Source: Ochotona curzoniae (lineage: Eukaryota; Chordata; Mammalia; Lagomorpha; Ochotonidae). From it: a DNA stretch of 64,000 bases. The notes beneath the pieces are model-generated. The model searched no databases, had not been told where the DNA came from, and saw nothing but the letters and a program-made list of their open reading frames with translations. Shown piece by piece: positions 21,103 through 33,180 of the stretch (its first letter is position 1; every line of letters begins with the position of its first letter). The stretch covers positions 10,926,001-10,990,000 of the forward strand of contig NW_024466218.1 of NCBI RefSeq assembly GCF_017591425.1, given 5' to 3'. The translations under genes and the position numbers were made by a program.

Positions 21103-21324
21103 GTCAAAAAAAAAAAAAAAAAAAAGTCAGTTGCCCACCATGGCAAATGGCAAAGAGGGAAGAGGGGTGCACTTCCCACCTTGGGTACAGTTTTTCTTTG
21201 ATAACAGGGTGCCAGATATTGACGTTTAAAGGAACATGTGTGGCATACTTCAACTCCACGTTCTTTCGTGGGGTTGCCTGAAGATCCCACATATAGATTT
21301 TTGTCACCAATACATATGCTTGTA
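21103..21324. other. Short unassigned stretch upstream of ZNF396
   Basis: A poly(A) run at about 21107-21125 and otherwise unassigned sequence. No gene seen. Confidence 0.5.
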
Positions 21325-21635
21325 TTTCCTCAGATAGTGTTTATTAACTTGAAAGGGAGAGAGACAAAGAAACAGGGAGTGATCTCGCATACACTGGTTC
21401 ACTCTCCAATGCATGCAACGGCAGGAGCTGACCCTGTCCTAAACCAAGGGCCTGGACCTGTGTGTGTGTGTTGGCCTCTCCAGCCTGGGAACAGGGCCCA
21501 GTTATTTGACTCATAGTCCACTACTTTCCCAGGTGGATTGGTTAGGCAATGGAATACAAAACAAAGTTGCTGGAACTCAAACCCACATTCCAATGTGGAG
21601 GAGAGGACTCTGTTGGTATTTTAGTTGATCTAATA
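21325..21635 (-). mobile_element. C-type SINE, older copy
   Basis: GTTTATTAACTTGAAAGGGAG at left, reversed body with CACTGGTTCACTCTCC. Confidence 0.75.
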
Positions 21636-21699
21636 TTTTAAACTGAATTAATTCTCACTATGGCAATTTTAGTTTCTTACTTTTTTTTTTTAATCTAGG

Positions 21700-21960
21700 G
21701 GTGGGTGCTTGGCCTACAGTAGTGAAGACACCAATTAGGATGCCCACACGCCACCTCTGAGTGCTGGGTTAGAGTCCTGGCTCTGCTCCTGTTTCTAGCT
21801 TAGTGCCAGTGCCTGCCCTGCGAGGCGCCCACAGTAGGGACACAGTGGCTCCCAGTTCCGTGTGGGCGCTCCACAGAGTGTAGCACTGGGGAGTGAACCT
21901 ATGAATGGAAGCCTCTCTGGCTCTATCTCTCTGCCTCTCAAACATAGAAATCATTCATTC
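21700..21960 (+). mobile_element. C-type SINE, old copy
   Basis: GGGTGGGTGCTTGGCCTACAG head, GGGGAGTGAACCTATGAATGG, TCTCTCTGCCTCTCAAACAT end. Confidence 0.65.
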
Positions 21961-22303
21961 AAACCTGCCTTCCTCACATAGCTTAGAAAATGCAAACACC
22001 TAGGAATACTGGGCCTGCATTTCCCTAGGACAGATACTTAGGACAAAATTTCATATGCCTGCTTTAGGCTGAGCATGTTTTCCAGGTTTGTCCAAGTCCG
22101 CACCTACTTCCAACTTCCATCAGCTGCCTAGCTCCTACAGGTAGCTGGACTTGCGATCTCATCTTCCATCAGATTCTCAAAGATGTCTATGACCCAGATC
22201 ACTTCCTGTGCAACTTCAGTGTGTTTACAAATCCCTTGGGTGTCTTGTTTAAATGTACATTCTATCCAAAAGGCTTTAAGTAGAATGGAGTTTTTATATT
22301 TCT

Positions 22304-22618
22304 TTTTTTTTTATTGCAAAGTCAGATATATAGAGAGGAGAAGAGACAGAGAGGAAGATCTTTCATCTGATGATTCACTCCCCAAGTGGCCACAACAGCT
22401 GCAGCTGAGCTGATCCAAAGCCAGGGACCAGGAGTTTCTTCTGGGTCTCCCACACAGTGCAGGATCCCAAGGCATTGGGCCAACCTCAACTGCTTTCCCA
22501 GGCCACAAGCAGGGAGCTGGATGGGAAGCAGGGCCACTGGGATTAGAACTGGTGACCGTATGGGATCCTGGCATGTGCAAGACGAGGACTTTAGCCATTA
22601 GGCTACCGTGTCAGGCCT
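22304..22618 (-). mobile_element. C-type SINE
   Basis: Reversed copy. Target-site duplication GAGTTTTTATATTTCT at 22288-22303 and 22619-22634. Confidence 0.95.
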
Positions 22619-22634
22619 GAGTTTTTATATTTCT

Positions 22635-23110
22635 AACACTTTCCCAAATAATAATGCTTTCAGCAGCGAGCCTCTGGTTGGATCTAGGAGCCAGCTCATG
22701 GCATCTGTCTACCAAGAAACCATGACTTTATGTATTCTCAAGAATAACTTATTGGAGAGTCAAGTGAAGCTGCCAAAAAGGTTCTTTGAATATCACCCAA
22801 GTTACAGCACTATCCTATTGGTAAGTGAAGCCTCTTTCCTCATCTTTAATATGGCTTCTTCGGTGTTTAACAGTGAGTATGTTAACAGTGAGTTAACAGT
22901 GAGTATGTACCAATTAAAACTTACTTTAATGATTGCCCAGATGTGGGTGAGGTTTTTAATTGCCAACGTGGCTATGTCTCTGAGGTGTCAGCCAAAAGCA
23001 CTTAATAAACAACCTGAAAATGATTCCATATCCCTGGGGTATGGGGAATAAACATGAACTCAGAAAGTGCCCTGAAATTCCCATCTTTGTGGCTGTAGTT
23101 GGTGATATTG
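22635..23110. other. Unassigned stretch
   Basis: No gene or element recognised. A short triplication of TTAACAGTGAG lies at about 22867-22905. Confidence 0.5.
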
Positions 23111-23114
23111 TACA

Positions 23115-23116
23115 TT

Positions 23117-23188
<72 letters not shown>

Positions 23189-23190
23189 TC
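23115..23190. repeat. (TTTC)n microsatellite
   Basis: About 19 uninterrupted TTTC units. No SINE tail adjoins it. Frames through it give meaningless FLSF or KERK repeats. Confidence 0.98.
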
Positions 23191-23944
23191 ACAGCATGCT
23201 TGTGTTTTATCAAGTTAGAGAAAAATACAGGATAAAAAGAGTTACCATTAGTAATGAAACCGAGAGATAAACCAAGCTGTGGCAAGAAAAATTTTCCACT
23301 CATCCAACTAATATTTGATATATTACAAACCAATGCTAGTTCTGTTGTATATGTATTTTAGCATAAAAGTGGTTAAGTTAACCTTCTGAATTGCTTCTGT
23401 ATTACTGCTTTTAAGAAAAATGCCATAGCTATGATGCCTTTACAGGCCTTAATTGACAATTTTTATGATTTAAACAGCCATTTATTAGGTTGCCATACAG
23501 ATGAAAATGACACACACCCATAAATACATTATTATGTTTGGGGTTTCTCTGATTGTGAAAATACAGGACAGTTTTACTATCAAGTAAGGTGGACATGGTG
23601 AGGCTTTCCCATCTCTTCACTTCAGCTCTTCTGATGGCTGATGAACAAATGGAGTCTTCTAAAAATTATACCATGAAGTAGCTTCTCGTTAAGTATTCTC
23701 TTGCAGTAAATAATTACTGACATAGTGAGTGCTTAAGATATGGGTGGAATAATATGTCTTAGGAGGTGTCTTAAGAATAGGCTATCCACAAAGCACTTTC
23801 AGAGAACTTCTCCCCAGTATGAGTCACCTGGTGACTAGTACGGGCTGACAGCCTATAAAGCTTGCAGGGTCTGGATTCCAGGTAGGGCTTCTCTCCTGTG
23901 GACGCAGAGGCAATGTTGCGCTCTCAACATCACGGTCACAGGGT
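23191..23944. other. Unassigned stretch
   Basis: No gene or repeat recognised. Confidence 0.45.
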
Positions 23945-24570
23945 GTCTCCATCTATTTTCTGTTGCTACAACCATTTGAATTCAACTGTTTGTAAAGAAT
24001 AGAGGTTTAGGGCCCGGCGTGATGGTGCAGTGATTAAGGTCCTCACCTTGCACGCCCGGGATCCCATATGGGCGCTGGTTCTAATCCCAGCAGCCCCGCT
24101 TCCCATCCAGCTCCCTGCCTATGGCCCAGGAAAGCAGTCGAGGATGGCCCAAAGCTTTGGGACCCTGCACCCGCGTGGGAGATCCGGAAGAGGCTCCTGG
24201 CTTTGGATTGGCTCAGCTCCAGCTGTTGTGGCCGCTTGGGGAGTGAATCATCGTACGGAAGATCTTTCTCCCTGTCTCTCCTCTCTGTACACCCGCCTTT
24301 CCAATAAAAATAAAAAATAAATGTTTAAAAAAAAAAAGAATAGAGGTTTATTTGCCATATGGTTCTGAATGCTGAGAAGTCCAAGGTCCTTTAGGAGCAG
24401 CAATTATGAGGTCCCTCTCACTCCCACTGTCTCAGAAAGGCTGTCAGCTTGGCAAGAGCACCTGAAATCTAGAAGGCCAGGGGAAGCAGGTGTTTTATAA
24501 CCTGCTCTTGTAATAATTAACACACTCCCATGAGAACAATGTTAAAACCCCAAGAACACCTCACCCCCAT
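23945..24570 (-). mobile_element. MLT1-like LTR remnant, split by a SINE
   Basis: TTTTCTGTTGCTACAACC, then GAGGTTTATTTGCC, CTGAGAAGTCCAAGG and ACCTCACCCCCATGATCC-like text follow the reversed MLT1 order. The SINE at 24010-24335 interrupts it. Confidence 0.65.
24010..24335 (+). mobile_element. C-type SINE, young copy
   Basis: Intact head GGGCCCGGCGTGATGGTGC, B-box-like GGTTCTAATCCC, tail AATAAAAATAAAAAATAAATG. Target-site duplication AAGAATAGAGGTTTA at 23995-24009 and 24336-24350. Confidence 0.97.
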
Positions 24571-25086
24571 GATCCAATCACTGTAAAAGCTCCACCGTTG
24601 TGTTCCTAATGTGTAAAGATAATAGTGATATTTGTGTATAAAAAAAAGCTCCACCTCTTGATACTAGCACAATGGCGATTACATGTCAATCTGAGCTTTG
24701 TAGAAAACTGTTCATGCCATAGCACCATGTTTTCCCAGTCCGTGTTCACCTATGTTCTAAAGGCTTTTCCACCTTCAACCTGCCTTGTTTCTTTCCACAG
24801 TGGCATCACTAATTTGTGAGGCTTTTTGTTTGCTTGCTTTCTGTATGAGTTTTCTGGTAAAGAAGAAAGACTGAGATTTGGGCTAAAGTTTCCATCACAT
24901 GGATAACACGAATGCAGGGCTGTTTCCTGTGAGGTGCTTTCCTCGGATTTCATTCTAACCTGCCTTCAAAGGTGTTTTAGACCTGGAACTGATGGAGTTT
25001 GAATTGACAAACAGTAACAAACCAGCAAATTCTGTTTCCCTGGGTACTTGAGCCATTCTATCTATATTAAGACTAATGAGGGGGTT
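24571..25086. other. Unassigned stretch
   Basis: No gene or repeat recognised. Confidence 0.45.
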
Positions 25087-25098
25087 ATGAGAACCCTG

Positions 25099-25334
25099 AT
25101 TTTTAAGATTTACTTATTTTTATTGAAAATGCAGATTTACAGAGAGAGTGAGATACAGAGATAAAGATTTTCCATCTGCTGGTTCACCCCCCCCCCAGAT
25201 GGTTGCAAAGGCTGGAGCTGAGCCAATCCAAAGCCAGGAACCAAAGGCTTTTTCTACATCTCCCACATGCTTGCAGGGTTCCAAGGCTTTAGGCCGTCCT
25301 CTGCTGCTTTCTCAGGCCACAAGCACGGAGCTGG
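25099..25334 (-). mobile_element. C-type SINE, 5'-truncated
   Basis: Reversed copy that stops at GGAGCTGG. The full target-site duplication ATGAGAACCCTG at 25087-25098 and 25335-25346 shows it was truncated on insertion. Confidence 0.9.
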
Positions 25335-25346
25335 ATGAGAACCCTG

Positions 25347-25977
25347 CTTTATTGGTCAGAAGCACAGGTGAAACAGCCTAGGGTTTATGAATGGCACCAG
25401 AAGTGAGGGGGCATTCTTGGGGCCCAAGCTCTCTACTTGTGAACTCTGACCCTGTCTCTAGAAGGCATCAAAATTGAATCAGAGGACATTTAACTGTTGT
25501 CTGCTGCTCAGGTGTGTGTTTGTGTCTGGAGGAAAACCCACATACACTTCGTTATAGAAATCTTTGGTGCTATTATTGGGTGCAAATCTAGTTGAAGTTA
25601 CATAGGATTGTTATATAAGTGTACTAAAACATGGATGCTATTATTATTTTTCCAGAAAAAAAAATCCCCAGAACTGAAAGACAGGAAATTCATAGGTTAA
25701 AGGGACCCAAACAAAGGATGAACACTGACATAGTTTGAATAAATCTTTTAAAAAAAATCTCGAGGAATAAACTCATATACAAATTCTTGACATGTAACAA
25801 GCATTCTTCTGCAGGATACCAAAAGAAAGATGATCTTTTCAATAAATAATGCTGGATTAAGTAGGTGTCTATACACAAACACAACAAAACAATAATTAAC
25901 CCTTTCTCCATACCACATACAAAAATAATTTCGAACTTAACAGTAGACCTACTTATGAAAAAGAAAAACAAAGAATT
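25347..25977. other. Unassigned stretch
   Basis: No gene or repeat recognised. Confidence 0.45.
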
Positions 25978-25979
25978 TT

Positions 25980-26107
25980 GAGCCCCTGTTGTGGCACAGG
26001 GGACTAAGCTACCTTGTTTTGCTGGCATCTCATATCAGAATGCTACTAAGATTTCCAACTGCTCTGCTTCAATCCAACCTCATGAAAAGTGCCTGGGTGT
26101 TTCCAAG
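25980..26107 (+). mobile_element. C-type SINE fragment (head part)
   Basis: GAGCCCCTGTTGTGGCACAGG, CTGGCATCTCATATCAG and CAACTGCTCTGCTTC match the front half of old SINE copies. Confidence 0.6.
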
Positions 26108-26439
26108 GAGCAAAAATGCATGGTATTACTGGAGAGAAAAATTATAAAGGCCTAGTTCATCTAAGAAACTATTTACAAAATATAACATGGTAAAGACTGG
26201 TTGTTATGATGGGATTTAGAGGATGAGGAGGAGGCAAGGAAAAAATGAAATCTCCATTTTCCAAGGTAGTGAACACGTGTAGTGTTCTTTGTCCCGCTTT
26301 CCAGAAGAGGGCGCAAGAGGAACAGGATTTTCAACTTGATTTTGAACATCCAGTTGGCCTCTGACTACCTCCTGCAGACAATCTACTTTTATTTGGGGAG
26401 AGCTGACAATCATTAATATCGAATTGTTGGGCTCAGAAA

Positions 26440-26985
26440 ACAATACACCAAAGAATGACAAGGATGTGTTGAGGACTTTGAACAAGAAAAAAGGAAGCCC
26501 TCGGGAGCAAAGCCTCTGTCTGACCCACTCTCCTGTCTTCCTTCCCACTTCCTCCTGCGGAGACAATCACAAACACCAGACCCTAAGAACTAGATCCACT
26601 CCCATCTCTGTTGTTCACTGAACTTGAAAACACTAATTTCAGAGGGATTCTGCCCCACACCTTGGAGAAAGGAACCAAAAGAGGCAAAGAATCTGGACAG
26701 ACAGACCTTGTTGGGCCTTTCCACCCCACCTCCCCTCCAGCCCCTCCCTGCTGTATTACCATGGTGTATTATGTGGTATATTACCTGTTCATTCTTCATA
26801 GCACCCGGGCATAAAAATATTTTCCCTGGGTCTTTGGGTTTTCGTTTCTGAATGCCCCCATTTCACATAGAATTTGCTCTGCGTGGCCCTTGTTAACCTG
26901 CTGTTTGTTATTAGGAGCTCTGGCTGTAACTTTTATGACAGCTGAGGAAAGATATCAACTCTTTCTGCCCCCAAGTAAAAAGCCT
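26440..26985 (+). mobile_element. Possible LTR-like remnant
   Basis: The right part (CATAGAATTTGCTCTGCGTGG, then TTAACCTGCTGTTTG) resembles the R/U5 end of old mammalian retroviral LTRs. No coding part. Weak assignment. Confidence 0.3.
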
Positions 26986-28175
26986 TCTTGAAGTCAAGGA
27001 TACAGTACAACACAAATTGCCCACAGTCTCATGCGGCCATAGACGTCAAGCACACCACACTGGGAGGACATAATGGGCCCAAGGAGTCCCTCGGCAGATA
27101 ATGGTTGGGGGTGTTCCTGCGGACAGGCTGCATTAGGGAGGGCTGACCCAAGAAGGGGTACGCACCTGGAAGCAAGAGCCAGGATTCATTCGGATGAAGC
27201 AGACTGTACATGGGAAACTCAATCAGTCCAGTCACACTTGGGGGGCTGGGAGGAGAATACAGGAAGTAAGTAGCACACTAGACTTGTGGAGAGAGAGATG
27301 AAAGATGCAAAAACTTTCTTAGCCAAGACTGCCTGGCAAATACTGGACAGATTTTGAGGTCTCTTAAATCTTCTTGAACTTCCTAAACACCCCTTTTGAA
27401 TGCACTGATCTCTTCTCTCTGGCAGCTTGCTCTGGTCCCGCCCATCTGAAACAGCAGGTGCAGGCTGCCTCTGATCAGGTCTCTCTCCTGGTCTCAGCTG
27501 GAGCACCATGGTCTCCAGCCTTCCTTCCTCTCTTGAGCTCGTTGTCTCCGCCTCACCATAGGATCTCATACCTCCTGCCTGGGAGCTCACCTTATCTAAC
27601 AGCTGGAAGCTGACTGACCTCTGCATCTGTTTTTCCTTTTCAAGATTTGTCTCCACACTCTACCTTTGGGATTTCCATCAAACACCACAAGTATATTCTG
27701 AGTAATGGTTCTGCTCAGCTTAAGGAGTGGGAAAGTGGGTGCAGGCATTCTTGCAGGTCCTCACCTGGTTCTCGTAAAGGGTAAGGCAGCTAGCTGAATG
27801 GGAGGGCATGTGATCCTAACTCTACTTGTCAGTCAGAACACCCACTTTCCCAGGATGCCTTGTTTTAAGTAGGGACCTGGGAAAAGTCACCATGTAAAAA
27901 CATGTACTAAGCTTCACATGGAATTTTATGGATATATCATAAAACTCCCAGTGACTACACTACCTCATAAAAGGGGGTGTGGGGGTACTTACCCCACTGA
28001 ACTGAAAGTCCAAAACCAAAGGAAGTGCTGAACTGCTCTTTTTCTTTCTCTCTCCTCCCTTACCCCTTTCTTCCCACTGGCCCACTCCATTCCTCACCTA
28101 TGTCCATGTATATATGTTTGCTTTCTTATTTTTAAAATAAACATTATCATTTTATGCATATATATGTACCTGTAC
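26986..28175. other. Unassigned stretch
   Basis: No gene recognised on either strand. The 145-codon minus frame at 27219-27656 has no recognisable domain. Confidence 0.45.
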
Positions 28176-28500
28176 TTAGAATGTCTCATAGTCTAGTTGC
28201 TAAAGTCTTCACCTTGCATGTACCGGGATCCCATATGGGCACCAGTTTGTCCCAGATGCCTGGCTTCCCATCCAGCTTCCTGCTTGTGGCCTGGGAAAGC
28301 AGTTGAGGATGGCCCAAAGCCTTGGGACCCTGCACCCATGTGGGAAACCTGGAAGAAGCTCCTGCTTCCTGGTTTTAGATAGGCTTAGCTCTAGCTGTTA
28401 CAGCCACTTGGGGAGTGAACCAGTGGATAGAAGATCTTCCTCTCTGTCTTTCCTCCTTTCTGTCTATCTGCCTTTCCAATAAAAACAAATAAATCTTTTT
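28176..28500 (+). mobile_element. C-type SINE
   Basis: TCTCATAGTCTAGTTGCTAAAG head, GGATCCCATATGGGCACC, tail CCAATAAAAACAAATAAATC. Its tail was the target of the next insertion. Confidence 0.9.
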
Positions 28501-28505
28501 TTTTT

Positions 28506-28837
28506 TTTTTTTTTTAAAGATTTATTTTTATTATTTTTTCATTGGAAAGGCGGATATACAGAGAGGAGAGACAGAGAGGAAGATCTTCCGTCCGATGATT
28601 CACTCCCCAAGTGAGCGCAACGGGCCGATACTATGCCGATCCGAAGCCAGGAGCCTCTTCCGGGTCTCCCGCGCGGGTGCAGGTTCCCAAAGCTTTGGGC
28701 CGTCCTCGACTGCTTTCCCAGGCCACAGGCAGGGAGCTGGAAGGGAAGCGGGGCTTCCGGGATTAGAACCGGCGCCCATATGGGATCCCGGGCGTGCTAG
28801 GCGAGGACTTAGCCACTTGCGCCACCGCGCCGGGCCC
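28506..28837 (-). mobile_element. C-type SINE, youngest subfamily, nested
   Basis: Near-intact reversed copy with GAGCGCAACGGGCCGATAC and GCGCCGGGCC. It is inserted in the tail of the preceding SINE, with AATAAATCTTTTT repeated at 28488 and 28838. Confidence 0.95.
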
Positions 28838-28894
28838 AATAAATCTTTTTTTTTTAAAAGAATGTTTTACTGGGTAGCAGGCAAGGATCTGGAA

Positions 28895-29210
28895 TAAAAA
28901 GCAGACCCCACAGTACTGGTACAGTAGAGTAGCAAGTTAAACCTCTGCCTTCAGGGCCTGTATCCCATACGAGCATTGGTTTGAGTCCCAGCTGCTCTAC
29001 TTCCAATCCAGTTTCTGCCTTACAGTCTGGAAAAGTAGTGGAGAATGACCTAAATCCTTGGGTCCCTGCACCCATGTGGGAGACCCAGAAAAGCTCCTGG
29101 CCTCAGATTAGCTCAGCTTTGGCCATTTTGGCCGTTTGGGGGGAATGAAATAGTAGATGGAAGATTTCTCTGTCTCTCCTTTTTCTGACTTTGCCTTTCC
29201 AACCTCTTTC
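28895..29210 (+). mobile_element. C-type SINE, older copy
   Basis: CCCATACGAGCATTGG, CTACTTCCAATCCAG, GGGAGACCCAGAAAAGCTCC in plus order. The tail is degenerate. Confidence 0.82.
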
Positions 29211-29764
29211 TGCAATAATGATAATGGGCTCAAAATAGGCAGAGAATTAGGGGGAGGAATGAGCTGGAAGATTTTCCCACAATTTCTGTCTCTAGCCTTG
29301 TGCTTTAACTCCACCCTACATGCCAAACCAGTTTCCTAATTTCCCATGATACTCCCAAGTCTTTCCTACACCAGAAAGAAGATGCCATAACGAGCATGTT
29401 TACACTGAGTTCCACATGGGTGCTATAAAATTTTCACAGAGGATCTCACTGAGCTCAACCCCACTTAAATTCCACTTGAGCTGCACATTCAATTAGGACA
29501 TCATCCCTACCCTATAAAGGTGATCACTGTATCTGGGGATGGCCCTTTTCCTCTTATCTTTTTGTTTTGTTTCATTTCAATAATGTTAATATAAAGTGAG
29601 CAGATTTCATAGATTTTTGTAGATGCAACTCTAAGAAGACAATTATACTTCCCTCCCTTCCTACGCTGTTCATGGGCAGCTCTCTGAGATTGTACTGATG
29701 CCTGAATGCATTCTTTCAATTTAAATAAATCCTGTTCCCATTTACTGCCCTGGTTTCTGCATAT
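29211..29764. other. Unassigned stretch
   Basis: No gene or repeat recognised. Confidence 0.45.
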
Positions 29765-30716
29765 GCTGGCCTGTGTTGGCCCATCTGACATCCCATCTGG
29801 CTCTCATGCATAGCCATGGGTACTGCAGCTTATTTCAGCCAAACCCACTCCCAGACCCAGCCCACATGTATGTCAAAGGGTGCTACTGCCTCATACAGCC
29901 TGCCTTTCAGCCATTCTGGTCCTTGCAAGTCCCAGCAAGTACTGGGGCCCAGCTCAGTCTGGAACACCCCCAAATCCAGCATTTGTGTATGTTGATGGGT
30001 GCTGCATCCTTGCCCAGCCAGGTTCCCCCCTCCCCCCACTTCCTTTGTCCCCTCTCTGCATCCCTGGCTCTTGAACTCATCAATGGGAGCTTCAGCCCAA
30101 CAGGAGAGTCCCCAGAGTTTCCCTACCAGGCTCTGTGACCCTGGATTTTTCACATGCTGGTAGGTGCTTTGACCTAGTCTGGCATGGCCTGCCCCCAGTC
30201 TTAGCTCTTGCAAATGAGTTTTGCAGCCTAGCTCAGCCTGGAATGGTCCACACCCCATCCTGGTTCTCACATGTGCCAGTGGGAACTGGCCTGGCTCAGC
30301 TTGGTCTGCCTCTAGACCCAGTTCACACATATGCTGGCCAGTATTGCACCCTTGCCTGGCCTTGCCTGCCCCAAACCCTGGCTATTCATGTTCCCCAACA
30401 GGAGCTACAGCCTAGCAGGGGAGTTCTCCAAGATTCCCTACCAGGTCTGCTTCCATCCCCAGATCTCACTCATGCCTACGGGTTCTGTAGCCCTGCTTGG
30501 CGTGGTCTATCTACACTCCTGATCTTTGCATGTGCCAGCAGGTGCTACAGCCTGGACCAGCCCGTGCTCCTCCAAGTCTGGCTTCTGCAAGTGTTAGGTG
30601 AGTCCCCAGGTCCTGCCTGGCTCAGCCTATCTTCACCCTTAGCTCTCACACAAACCAGTAGATGGTGCAGTTCCACAGAAGCAAGCCCGCAAATTCCCTA
30701 CAGAAACAGCCGCTAA
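29765..30716 (-). repeat. GC-rich tandem repeat, block A (58-61 bp unit)
   Basis: About 14 diverged units. The plus-strand landmark (CTGGCTCTCACATGTGC-type text followed by GGGTGCTGCAGCC) recurs near 29797, 29862, 29919, 29977, 30061, 30141, 30199, 30258, 30318, 30379, 30459, 30518, 30579 and 30639. Most steps are 57-65 bases; a few near 80 carry an insert like GAGTTCTCCAAGATTCCCTAC. Its reverse complement matches block B. Long frames on both strands (193 and 166 codons) are by-products. Confidence 0.88.
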
Positions 30717-33180
30717 ACCCACCCCTAAGATTACATCTTGATACAGGAAGCCAGAGAGGGAGACAGTGAGGGAGGGGTCAGACATGATCCTTATACCAAC
30801 ATTCTCTTGGGAAAGAGCAAGATGCCCCCTGAGAATAGCTTAATCTCTTCTTGAGGGCAATGCCTCCAGTGGCCCACGGACTTTCCTTTAAATATTCCAA
30901 AATCTCCACCTTGGAGACCTAGCATCCAATACACGCATCCTTGGGGGTGGGGTTGAGGTAGGATGATAAAACCTTCTAGCCATGGCAATATAACATGGAC
31001 TGCTTGGGAGAGCGAATGGGAACTAGTCAGGGAACATGGTAAGCCTGCCTGGCGGGGCTGTGCCCATCTGAGACTTCTGGAAGGAAAGACAGATGTTCTT
31101 GTCTCTTCTGGTGTGACAAATGGATGGTTCTGGTTCACCACACCAGGTTTCTTTCCTAGGAAGGAAAAGGGTGCAAGCTACCAAAAGGAACGAGGAGGCT
31201 TCGGTAGTCCAACGAGGAAGGAAGGGAGACCCTGGCCTGGGAGACCACACCCTGAGGAGGGATGTTGGATCAGGGATTCTGAAAGGGGACAGACACCTGA
31301 GGAGACAGTGGGGACAGACAGTAAACTTTTGAGGTGGTATCTTTACTGGTGGCAGCAAGATGTGGGTTTCAGGACCCGAGGTATGGAGTGAGAGGACAGA
31401 TACGGAGATGATGAAGAACCAAGGCAATGTGGTGGCTCGTCTGCTGTTTTGAGGGTCAGGAGAAGGTCAGGCAGGTGCAATAGTCTCCACAGAAAGGGGA
31501 AGGTGAGTGAGGGTGAGCTTAGTCAGAGTGCTGGGCACGAAGCCTTCAGAAAGCTCAATTCAAAGGGGCAGGGAACAGATTCAAAAGAGATTTGGGTGGC
31601 TGGATGCTGCAGGGTGCCCACCCCTTAGATTGGTCTCTGTCTCTCTCTGTCTCTTTCTCTCACACACAGACTAAGCTGACCCAGGCTGGACTGTCACTTG
31701 GCCTGGCCGGACTGACTCCCTTCCTGTCTCCCACATCACTGTGGCCCTCCAAGGCCTCCTGGGAAAGGCACGTGTGTGGACTGAGGTCTTTTCCCACAGC
31801 CTTCTCTCCTCTCCTTCCTTCCTTCAGAGTAGAGAACTCCTTGCTTGGTGTGACTTCAGGGTTCTTCAGCAGCATTCCATGGCTGGCAGACATGGAGTGA
31901 GTGGCCACCGCCCTGCCCAGCAGTCTGCAGGAACCCCCAGACAAACCTCACTTTACAAATGCTCTGCCAGATGCCCGCAGCGGCTGGCCCTGCCTATGAG
32001 AAACCTCCAGACCATCTGAAGAAAGAAGCCTTTGTGAGTCCCCAAGTCACAGTAAAATGAGGTTTACACCTAAGGGACAGCAAGGGGTGGAGGATGACTT
32101 CCTGGCAAGGCAGCTTCTAGCTCAGCTGAGAAGGAGGACAGGAAGGGAGGTGTCCATGCTGAGACTGGCAATTGGACGGACTGGTTGGCAGGTCCTGCTG
32201 CTGAGACCCAGCTTGTCTTCCCTGGCCCCTCTGGATCACAAGCACAAAGCAAAGCAAACTGAGCAGCTCTCTGCCCCCAGATGGCAGCGTCAACACGTTA
32301 AAGACGATCACACGCCCCTTGGACATTTGGCACAAGTCTTAGTGTTCCAGTTTGAGATTGCTCTGAACTTGTACAAAGTGTCAGATGAGAAAATAAGTTA
32401 TATGTGGGAATCTCTTGACTTGCATATTTTACATGTCTAGTGTTGATATACCAGTGCCACTGACTTGTTAGTGTTGTGGTGCCACACCTAGAAGTGACAG
32501 GTATGTCCTCGGTGTCCCCATTATCTTCCAGTCAATCTAGTGATTTCTTCAGCAAACCTGTCAGGGTCTGCTCAAAGACCAGCCACATCAAGTCTCTTTC
32601 TTCTTCACCTCTATGCCTCCATCCAGGGCAGTGACCATCCTCTACACAGGAGGTCTTGGCAAGGACAGGCAGAGACCCGTGAAGGAAAGAAGCTGGGACT
32701 GCAACTTCAGATACTGCCAGGGCAAGTGTGGTGAGACCTGAAGGGTGATCACAGGAGCTGGTGAGAGATGCTCTGGGAGTCTAGGGTGGGGTGTAGAAGC
32801 CAGATTGCCATCAGGCCAGGTGGCAGGGCTTAGCGAGAGCAAGTGTAGACAACCCTTTCAAGAATTGACAGAGAAAGGGCAGGGAGGGATGGGGCAATGA
32901 CAGAGCAGGTGTTTTGTGATGGGTGAGGCTGGAGCTTGACAAAAAGCCCACTTGCTGTTTAAATGCTCATTGGTGATAGCTAAAGTCAGGGTGATGTCTA
33001 GTCTGGCAGGCGATGTCTAGCCTGGCAGAAACTTATTCTGATGTTTGCCTCTGACAAGATGATTGATGGCCTCTGGACACATATATACCAGTGGTTCTCA
33101 AAGTCCCACTCCAAGGGAATCTGGGCACAAACAGCCTCTGGGGCATTGAGAAGCCTATAAGCTGAGGCAAGATTTAAAAA
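30717..33180. other. Unassigned stretch
   Basis: Unique-looking, moderately GC-rich. No gene recognised. A small direct repeat of GATGTCTAGYCTGGCAG lies at about 32993-33027. Confidence 0.45.

Noticed and set aside
24010..24100. tRNA-like heads of the SINEs as real tRNA genes
   Set aside because: They lack a full cloverleaf and continue into the SINE body and A-rich tail; many diverged copies exist in the window.
30135..30716. 193-codon plus frame, with a 166-codon minus frame overlapping at 29830-30330
   Set aside because: Both lie in the tandem repeat. Unit lengths vary and are not kept as multiples of three, so no protein repeat is maintained.
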